Shown in pieces: positions 51,929 to 57,878 of a DNA stretch of 57,878 bases. The DNA lies in assembly GCA_944381075.1 (NCBI GenBank), contig CALWJT010000037.1, positions 1 to 57,878 of the forward strand. The letters are read 5' to 3'. How positions within the stretch are numbered: position 1 is the first letter of the stretch; each line of letters opens with the position of its first letter. A program made the translations under genes and the position numbers. The notes beneath the pieces are model-generated. The model made no database searches and was not told the origin of the DNA. It saw only the letters and a list, made by a program, of their open reading frames with translations. This DNA is from an uncultured Clostridia bacterium (GTDB lineage Bacteria > Bacillota > Clostridia > Oscillospirales > CAG-272).

Positions 51929-53594
51929 GTTTTTAAAGCTGAAAAAATCCAATTGTAAAAACTGCTATAAATGTATCCGCCATTGTCCGGTAAAATCCAT
52001 TCGCTTTTCCGGGAATCAGGCGAATATCGTCGGGAACGAGTGCATTCTCTGCGGGCAGTGCTTTGTCGTATGTCCGCAGAATGCGAAACAGATTGCGGAC
52101 AGCACGGAGCTTGTCCGCACATTGCTGGAAAGCGGCTCTCCCGTAATTGCGAGCCTTGCGCCTTCGTTTATTGCGAATTACGAGGGGGTTGGCATCGACA
52201 GCATGCGCGAGGCGCTGCGGAAAATCGGCTTTGCCGATGCGGAGGAGACCGCGATCGGCGCGACGATTGTAAAAAGGGAATATGAGAGGATTTTAGCAGA
52301 GGGCAGACAGGATATTCTGATTTCTTCCTGTTGTCATTCGGTGAATCTGCTGATCCAAAAGTATTTTCCGGCGGAGCTTGCGTATCTTGCGGATGTCATG
52401 AGTCCGATGCAGGCGCATTCGGCGGATATCAAGCGCCGGCATCCGGATGCGAAGACCGTGTTCATCGGCCCGTGCGTCGCCAAGAAGGACGAGGCGGACT
52501 ATTATAAGGGCGTCGACGCCGTTCTGACCTTTGAAGAGCTGACGGAATGGTTCGGACGCGAGCATGTGACGCTGGAGAAGAATAAGGACAGCCGCGACAA
52601 AAGCCGCGCGAGATTTTTCCCGACGACGGGCGGCATTCTCAAAACGATGGATTGTACTGCGGCGGGCTATACCTATCTCGCCATTGACGGCGTGGAGAAC
52701 TGTATGGCGGCGCTTCGCGATATTGAAGAGGGAAAGCTTCACAAATGCTTTATCGAGATGTCCGCCTGCGTCGGAAGCTGCGTGGGTGGTCCTGTCATGG
52801 AGAAATATCATCGCTCGCCGGTACGCAGCTACATCGCCGTGTCTGAGTATGCCGGCAAAGACGACTTTGATGTGCAGCAGCCAAGCCCTGCGGATACGGA
52901 AAAGCATTTTGAATACATAGAACGCAAGCTGAAAATGCCGACGGAGGAGGAGATCACGGAGATTTTGCGCCAGATGGGAAAGACCAAGCCGTCGGATGAG
53001 CTCAACTGCGGCTCCTGCGGCTACGATTCCTGCCGGGCGAAGGCGGTCGCCATTTATCAGGGCAAGGCAGAGATCTCCATGTGTCTGCCATACCTGAAGG
53101 AGCGCGCGGAGAATTTCTCGGACAACATCATCAACAATACGCCGAACGGCATTTTTGTTTTGAATGAGAATCTGGAGGTCCAGCAGATCAACCGTGCGGC
53201 GCTGAGCATTATGAATATCCCTCGTGCATCGGATGTCATGGGCGAGCCGGTCGTCAGGATCCTGGATCCGAAGATTTTTATCGATGTCAAAAATACCGGC
53301 CGCAGAATCTCCGAGCAGCATGTCTATCTTGCCGAATATGACAGGTATGTGGAGCAAACGGTGATTTTTGATAAGGAATACCGCATCCTTATCTGTATCA
53401 TGCGTGACGTGACTGAGGAGGAGACCGAGCGCGAAAAGAAAGAGGAAGTGAGCCGTCAGACCATTGAAATCGCCGATAACGTGGTGGATAAGCAGATGCG
53501 TATCGTACAAGAGATCGCGTCCTTGCTCGGTGAAACGGCAGCCGAAACGAAGATCGCGCTGACCAAATTAAAGGAGTCGATCACGAATGAATAA
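51921..53594 (+). CDS. Group C (HydS-like) [FeFe]-hydrogenase homologue with PAS domain
   Basis: This 557-residue protein has two N-terminal [4Fe-4S] motifs (12-22, 41-51). The H-domain has SSCCHS (136-141), IGPCVAKK (182-189) and SACVGSCVGG (281-290), so all four H-cluster cysteines are present. A further Fe-S domain (Cys363, 366, 371, 388), a PAS domain (about 400-500) and a coiled coil (about 500-550) follow. This is the layout of sensory HydS proteins, not of bulk H2-producing enzymes. The ATG at 51921 follows aaggagg. It probably senses H2 or redox state and signals through the adjacent phosphatase, whose start it overlaps by 8 bases. Confidence 0.9.
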   Translation: MAEFLKLKKSNCKNCYKCIRHCPVKSIRFSGNQANIVGNECILCGQCFVVCPQNAKQIADSTELVRTLLESGSPVIASLAPSFIANYEGVGIDSMREALRKIGFADAEETAIGATIVKREYERILAEGRQDILISSCCHSVNLLIQKYFPAELAYLADVMSPMQAHSADIKRRHPDAKTVFIGPCVAKKDEADYYKGVDAVLTFEELTEWFGREHVTLEKNKDSRDKSRARFFPTTGGILKTMDCTAAGYTYLAIDGVENCMAALRDIEEGKLHKCFIEMSACVGSCVGGPVMEKYHRSPVRSYIAVSEYAGKDDFDVQQPSPADTEKHFEYIERKLKMPTEEEITEILRQMGKTKPSDELNCGSCGYDSCRAKAVAIYQGKAEISMCLPYLKERAENFSDNIINNTPNGIFVLNENLEVQQINRAALSIMNIPRASDVMGEPVVRILDPKIFIDVKNTGRRISEQHVYLAEYDRYVEQTVIFDKEYRILICIMRDVTEEETEREKKEEVSRQTIEIADNVVDKQMRIVQEIASLLGETAAETKIALTKLKESITNE

Positions 53595-54759
53595 TCTTTG
53601 TGCAGATATCGGATACCGCAGCGTGAACCATTACGGCGAGGAGCTTTGCGGCGATCATATCGATGTCATTGAGCAGGGCGACGGGTCCACGGTGATCGTG
53701 CTTGCCGACGGCCTTGGAAGCGGAGTCAAGGCGAGCATTCTGTCGACGCTCACGGCGAAGATCATTTCTACGATGATGGCGGCGGGACTGTCTTTGGAGG
53801 ACTGTGTGTCCACGATGGCGGCGACGCTTCCGGTGTGCTCTGTACGCGGCGTGGCCTATTCGACCTTTACCATCATACGGCTCGTGGACAACGAGTATGC
53901 GGAGATCATCCAGTACGACAATCCCGCCGTTATTCTGCTGCGGGACGGGCATGGCGTGGAGATCCCGAAAACGGAATCCGTCATTGGCGGGAAGATGATA
54001 TACCGTTCCCGCATCAAGCTTCAGGAAAACGATATTTTCATCGCAATGAGCGACGGCTGCATTCATGCAGGCGTCGGGCTTGCGTTGAACTTCGGGTGGG
54101 ACAGGAAGGACATCATTTCCTATATGGAAACGTTTTACGGGGTCGGCTTCACGGCCAAAACGCTCTCTACTATCCTGCTCGACGAATGCAACCGTCTTTA
54201 TGACGGAAAGCCGGGGGACGACACGACGGTATGCACGGTCAGGATCCGGAAGCGTGAGCCGATGAATCTTTTGTTCGGGCCGCCGTCCAATCGGGACGAC
54301 TGCGATAAAATGATGTCGCTCTTCTTTTCCAAGGAGGGAAAGCATATCGTCTGCGGCGGCACGACCTCGTCGATTGCCGCGCGCTATCTTGGGAAAACCG
54401 TTCGGACCGAACTGAATTTCGTCGATCCCGATATCCCGCCGATCGCCCATATCGACGGCGTCGATCTTGTGACAGAAGGCGTCATTACCATCAATAGGGT
54501 GCTGGAATATGCAAAAGATTATCTGAAAGATAATGAGGCTTACAAGGATTGGAGCTACAAGCAGGACGGCGCCTCTATGATCTGCCGGCTTTTGTTTGAG
54601 GAGGCGACGGATATCAATTTCTTTGTTGGGCGCGCAATGAATCCGGCGCATCAAAATCCGGAGCTTCCCATCAATTTCAATATCAAAATGCAGCTTGTGA
54701 GCGAGCTTTCGGAATGCCTGAAGAAGATGGGAAAACGGATCAAGGTCAGCTATTTTTAA
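53587..54759 (+). CDS. SpoIIE-type PP2C serine phosphatase
   Basis: This 390-residue protein has a SpoIIE/PP2C core in the first 220 residues. Metal-binding motifs are LADGLGSG (about 39-46), MSDGC (about 155-159) and GDDTTVC (about 213-219). A C-terminal domain of about 165 residues is unassigned. No membrane segment is present. The 8-base overlap with the HydS-like gene implies stoichiometric production and direct signalling. The substrate could be a phosphoprotein made by the kinase at 50603 or another target. Confidence 0.88.
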   Translation: MNNLCADIGYRSVNHYGEELCGDHIDVIEQGDGSTVIVLADGLGSGVKASILSTLTAKIISTMMAAGLSLEDCVSTMAATLPVCSVRGVAYSTFTIIRLVDNEYAEIIQYDNPAVILLRDGHGVEIPKTESVIGGKMIYRSRIKLQENDIFIAMSDGCIHAGVGLALNFGWDRKDIISYMETFYGVGFTAKTLSTILLDECNRLYDGKPGDDTTVCTVRIRKREPMNLLFGPPSNRDDCDKMMSLFFSKEGKHIVCGGTTSSIAARYLGKTVRTELNFVDPDIPPIAHIDGVDLVTEGVITINRVLEYAKDYLKDNEAYKDWSYKQDGASMICRLLFEEATDINFFVGRAMNPAHQNPELPINFNIKMQLVSELSECLKKMGKRIKVSYF

Positions 54760-54792
54760 GGGAATTATCATGGAGAAAGGAAGGTTTCGGCT

Positions 54793-56223
54793 GTGAGAAA
54801 ATTTGATACCAAGGTGCAGCATCTAAAATATAAAGTGCTTCGCGAGGTCGCGCGTCTGGCATGGAGAGATGAGCTCCTGGAGCATATAACGGATATTCCG
54901 AAAACGATCGTTCCGGGAAACGAGGCAACGATGCGCTGCTGTATCTATAAGGAGAGGGCCATTCTCTCAGAACGGGTAAAGCTGGCAATGGGCGGCGATC
55001 GTGCCAATCCCAATGTGATCGAGGTCATCGATATCGCCTGTGATGAATGTCCAGTGGGAGGCTACAAGGTGACGGATGCCTGCCGCGGATGTCTGGCTCA
55101 TCGCTGTGAGGATGTTTGCCGGCGCGGCGCCATCAGCTTTGACGCGGCGCATGTCGCGCATATCGACAAAACGAAATGTGTCGAGTGCGGGCAGTGCGCA
55201 AAGGTATGCCCATACGGCGCTATTATGGATTTCAAGCGCCCGTGCGAGCGTTCCTGCAAGGTCGGCGCGATCTCTATGCGAGAGGATATGGCGGCTTCCA
55301 TTAACAATGATAAGTGTATTTCCTGCGGTGCATGTGTCTATCAGTGCCCGTTCGGTGCGATCTCGGATAAATCCTATATCCTCGATACCATTGATATTCT
55401 GAAAAAGAGCGAGAGCAACCAGAAATACAAAGTCTACGCCGTGGTAGCGCCGTCCATTTCCAGTCAGTTTACCTATGCGAAGCTTGGACAGGTGATAAGC
55501 GGCATCAAGGCACTTGGTTTCCATACCGTGGTGGAAGCGGCACTTGGCGCCGATATGGTTGCATACAACGAAGCGGCCGAGCTTGCGGAAAAGGGCTTCT
55601 TAACAAGCTCATGCTGTCCGGCGTTTGTATCTTATGTACAAAAGGCGTTTCCGGACCTTGCGCCGTATGTTTCTCATAACCTTTCTCCCGTCGGAACGAT
55701 TTCTAAATATATCAAGGATACTACGCCGGGCGCCAAGATCGTATTTATCGGTCCCTGCACCGCCAAAAAAATGGAGTTTCAAAAGCCGGAGGTGGCGCCC
55801 TACATAGACAGTGTCATCACCTTTGAGGAATTGCAGGCGCTCTTTGACAGCAAGGACATCGATATTACCTCTCTCGGCGAGGATGTGCTCGACAATGCCT
55901 CTTATTTTGGACGGATTTTTGCTCGCTGCGGCGGACTTTCCGATGCTGTGAAAGAGGCTCTGAAGGAGCAGGGAATCGACAATTTTGATCTGAAGGCGGT
56001 GTCCTGCGACGGGATCGAAGCTTGTCGCATGGCGCTTTTGAAAGCGTCCAAGCGTGTTCTGGACGGTAACTTTATCGAGGGAATGGCCTGTACGGGCGGT
56101 TGTATCGGCGGTGCCGGCTGTCTTACCCATGGAGAAAAGAACAAGGCGGAGGTCGACAAATACGGCAGGGAAGCGCATGAAAAGACCATTCAGGATGCCA
56201 TCGGTGTTTTGAATATTCATTGA
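54793..56223 (+). CDS. Monomeric [FeFe] hydrogenase, group B-like
   Basis: This 476-residue protein has several N-terminal [4Fe-4S] motifs (CRGCLAHRCEDVC at 97-109, CVECGQCAKVC at 129-139, CISCGACVYQC at 175-185). An H-domain follows with TSSCCPAF (271-278), IGPCTAKKME (319-328) and GMACTGGCIGGAGCL (430-444). The H-cluster cysteines are complete and the motifs fit the group B class. It likely exchanges electrons between ferredoxin and protons/H2. The start is GTG, placed after ggagaaaggaagg. It is the last gene of the operon, before the terminator at 56237. Whether it is catalytic or also regulatory is unknown. Confidence 0.88.
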   Translation: MRKFDTKVQHLKYKVLREVARLAWRDELLEHITDIPKTIVPGNEATMRCCIYKERAILSERVKLAMGGDRANPNVIEVIDIACDECPVGGYKVTDACRGCLAHRCEDVCRRGAISFDAAHVAHIDKTKCVECGQCAKVCPYGAIMDFKRPCERSCKVGAISMREDMAASINNDKCISCGACVYQCPFGAISDKSYILDTIDILKKSESNQKYKVYAVVAPSISSQFTYAKLGQVISGIKALGFHTVVEAALGADMVAYNEAAELAEKGFLTSSCCPAFVSYVQKAFPDLAPYVSHNLSPVGTISKYIKDTTPGAKIVFIGPCTAKKMEFQKPEVAPYIDSVITFEELQALFDSKDIDITSLGEDVLDNASYFGRIFARCGGLSDAVKEALKEQGIDNFDLKAVSCDGIEACRMALLKASKRVLDGNFIEGMACTGGCIGGAGCLTHGEKNKAEVDKYGREAHEKTIQDAIGVLNIH

Positions 56224-56236
56224 AAAACAGAGGAAA

Positions 56237-56274
56237 AGCAAAAAGGAAGCGGATTTTCCGCTTCCTTTTTTGCT
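56237..56274 (+). terminator. Terminator of the hydrogenase operon
   Basis: Stem AGCAAAAAGGAAGCGGA with its complement, TTT loop and a following T-run, 14 bases after the hydrogenase stop. Confidence 0.9.
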
Positions 56275-56430
56275 TTTGAACGTGGATACTGCGCAGAAAG
56301 ACAGGATAATAGAAAAGAGACGGTTTTTCAAGCCTTTCCTCTGCTGACAGATTGTTATCATGAAATCCTCTGTGGAAAGCGAGCTGCGGCAAAGTCACGA
56401 CAGGATTTGACGATCCTGAGGATAGGAAAA

Positions 56431-56460
56431 AAGAGAGCGTTTCAGTGGAAACGCTCTCTT
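56431..56460 (-). terminator. Terminator of the Ig-like surface protein gene
   Basis: Stem AAGAGAGCGTTTC/GAAACGCTCTCTT with a short loop, followed on the - strand by TTTTTCC. Confidence 0.8.
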
Positions 56461-56489
56461 GAAATTTCAACGGTTATGCGTACCGTCTA

Positions 56490-57878
56490 TTATTCCGCTT
56501 TTTTCTTCTTCTTGCTGACGACAATCACGATGACAACAACGGCTACAACAACGACAACGCCTGCCACGATGCCGATGATCAGTCCGATGGAAGGACCGTC
56601 TGAATCGCTGCTGCCTGAGGTCGTAGAGGTGGGTGTGGTCGGATTGGTCGGAGTGATGCTGCCGTCTACCGTGACCGTGAAGCGTGCTTCAAGGTCCAGT
56701 CCCTCGATTGTTGAAACCACGCGGACCTCTTTTTCACCGGGAGAGTTCGAGTCAAAACGGATTCTGTAATCGTCTTCGTCCATGTTGACGGTGGTGCCGT
56801 CTTCATAAACGAGAGCGACTCTCATTCCCAGCGTATCAAGACTTTCTCCGACGCCGTATGTCGTTTTGTTCGGCAGGGAGGTAACGCTCATTTCTGTCGG
56901 CGTTTCGACATGGACGATCACATCCGTTGTGAAGGTCAGGTCGCGTTCCGTGTCTGTTCCGACGACCGTAGCGGTCACATCACCGGGCGTTTTGGTATCA
57001 CAGGTGACGGTGATATCGAGTCCGGTCATCGTATCGTCTCCGCCGTGCAGCTTTTTGGTTCCGTTGTTATAGACGTAATAAATATCAAAGTCGCTTTCGG
57101 AGAGCGTATCTTTATAACGATAGGTCTCTTCCGGCGTTTCGATCTCAAGTCCCGTGACATCGATGATCTCGATATTCAGATCGGTGGTGAGTCCGTAATA
57201 ATTTGCCGTAATGGTTTTTTGTCCTACAGAAGAAATGTCTCCCGTATACCGGCACATGGACTCTGTGATTTCGGAATTGACCGTGCCGTCGGAATAAGTT
57301 ACCTGGAATTTATAGCCCTCCGGCGTAAAGCCGTCAGTTAAGGTCGAAAGCTCATATACCGTGGATTCCGGCTGCTCGATGACCTCTAACTTTTCGATTC
57401 CTGTTACGGAAATATCGTACGATACCGAATAGGGACCAAAGGACAATGTGACCGGCGTGCTTTCCGCGGCGGTGCTGAGGTTGACTGACGTGCTGGCGCT
57501 GTTCAGCGTTTCTGTCGTTCCGTCGGCGTAGGTAGCTTTCAGCTCAAGTCCGTCAAGGTCGAGCGTTTCGCCGACATAATACTGGGTTTTGGTAGGAGTG
57601 GAAACCAGCTCGAGGCTTGTGATGCTTTCCTCTTTGATTTCCAGTTCGCTCTTGTAGTTGGTGACATAATCAAGGCTGCCGATTACGATATAGTCGATAT
57701 CGATGGCAGCGCCCGGGTAAGCACCCGTGCCGTTTTCTACGTCAAAGCCGAAGGGGAAGATAAGGAGCTCATTGAGCTGTCCGCCCCAGCGGCTGTCCGG
57801 CATGCCTTCTGAATTTTCAGGGAGAAGATCCTCATAGTTGGTTGCGACGTTGATGTCTCTCATGCTGAAAATGTACGT
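56490..57878 (-). CDS. Cell-surface protein with Ig-like domains, 5' end outside the window
   Basis: The reading frame is open to the window edge, so the N-terminus is missing; an internal ATG at 57863 is not a convincing start. The visible 462 residues begin with part of a possible ligand-binding domain. They contain about four bacterial Ig-like repeats with the recurring pattern TYADGTT / TYSDGTV / VYEDGTT and xxYxVGExLD. A Thr/Ser/Pro linker, one transmembrane helix (about the last 30 to 8 residues, Val/Ile-rich) and a KKKKKAE tail end it. It is probably an adhesin or surface scaffold anchored by its C-terminus. Confidence 0.8.
   Translation of the reverse strand, partial: TYIFSMRDINVATNYEDLLPENSEGMPDSRWGGQLNELLIFPFGFDVENGTGAYPGAAIDIDYIVIGSLDYVTNYKSELEIKEESITSLELVSTPTKTQYYVGETLDLDGLELKATYADGTTETLNSASTSVNLSTAAESTPVTLSFGPYSVSYDISVTGIEKLEVIEQPESTVYELSTLTDGFTPEGYKFQVTYSDGTVNSEITESMCRYTGDISSVGQKTITANYYGLTTDLNIEIIDVTGLEIETPEETYRYKDTLSESDFDIYYVYNNGTKKLHGGDDTMTGLDITVTCDTKTPGDVTATVVGTDTERDLTFTTDVIVHVETPTEMSVTSLPNKTTYGVGESLDTLGMRVALVYEDGTTVNMDEDDYRIRFDSNSPGEKEVRVVSTIEGLDLEARFTVTVDGSITPTNPTTPTSTTSGSSDSDGPSIGLIIGIVAGVVVVVAVVVIVIVVSKKKKKAE

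Overview
The window looks like chromosomal DNA of a strictly anaerobic, fermentative Clostridia-type Firmicute. The grounds are AGGAGG-type ribosome binding sites before most genes, vegetative promoters of the TTGACA-N17-TATAAT class, a Rex redox repressor, two [FeFe]-hydrogenase-family proteins, a GTP-type PEP carboxykinase, an Hdr/Flox electron-transfer module and no respiratory oxidase. I cannot name the genus. I saw no rRNA, CRISPR array or insertion sequence; one tRNA (Ser, GCT) is present.

Layout, left to right. 0.1-4.1 kb: a TPR/DUF4037 pair, a small membrane protein and a von Willebrand A protein. 4.5-4.7 kb: tRNA-Ser and its terminator. 5.1-19.9 kb, all on +: a LysR regulator, a thioredoxin-like [2Fe-2S] ferredoxin, an LDH-fold malate dehydrogenase, fumarase, HdrB-HdrC-HdrA, four Flox-type subunits, an anchorless fumarate reductase (FrdB, FrdA) and PEP carboxykinase. 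Together these make a PEP to oxaloacetate to malate to fumarate to succinate branch. Its last step appears wired to NADH through a potentially electron-bifurcating HdrABC-Flox complex. 19.9-21.9 kb: a PQ-loop-like protein diverging from a LysR-rex operon. 22-31.2 kb, on -: a nine-gene aromatic amino acid operon (aminotransferase, pheA, aroB, aroC, a fused aroE-aroK, aroQ, aroA, tyrA, DAHP synthase), diverging from a TetR gene. 32-39.3 kb: cell-surface and degradative genes (S1C protease lipoprotein, GH78 rhamnosidase, an AT-rich secreted papain-like protease pair, a membrane protein). 39.5-48.3 kb, on -: citrate synthase, two half-size chromate-transporter genes and the F1Fo ATP synthase, with no clear terminator between them. 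The ATP synthase has a truncated delta domain fused to alpha and a c subunit with an N-terminal leader. 48.5-56.2 kb, on +: two LysR genes, then an APH-fold kinase, two thioredoxin-like ferredoxins, a PAS-containing group C (sensory-type) [FeFe]-hydrogenase homologue, a SpoIIE-type phosphatase and a group B-like [FeFe] hydrogenase. 56.5 kb to the edge: a partial Ig-like surface protein.

The most interesting signal ties the fumarate-reductase locus to the hydrogenase locus, 44 kb apart. Both begin with paralogous LysR genes (5144 and 49552). Both then carry near-identical promoter regions, with TATCGATA elements repeated every 14 bp (three copies at 6251-6284, two at 50485-50506), at identical spacing to a TTTAC(A/T)-N17-TAAAAT promoter. 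Both encode homologous small ferredoxins whose start codon overlaps the preceding stop as ATGA. I infer one regulon coordinating fumarate reduction with hydrogen sensing and hydrogen metabolism.
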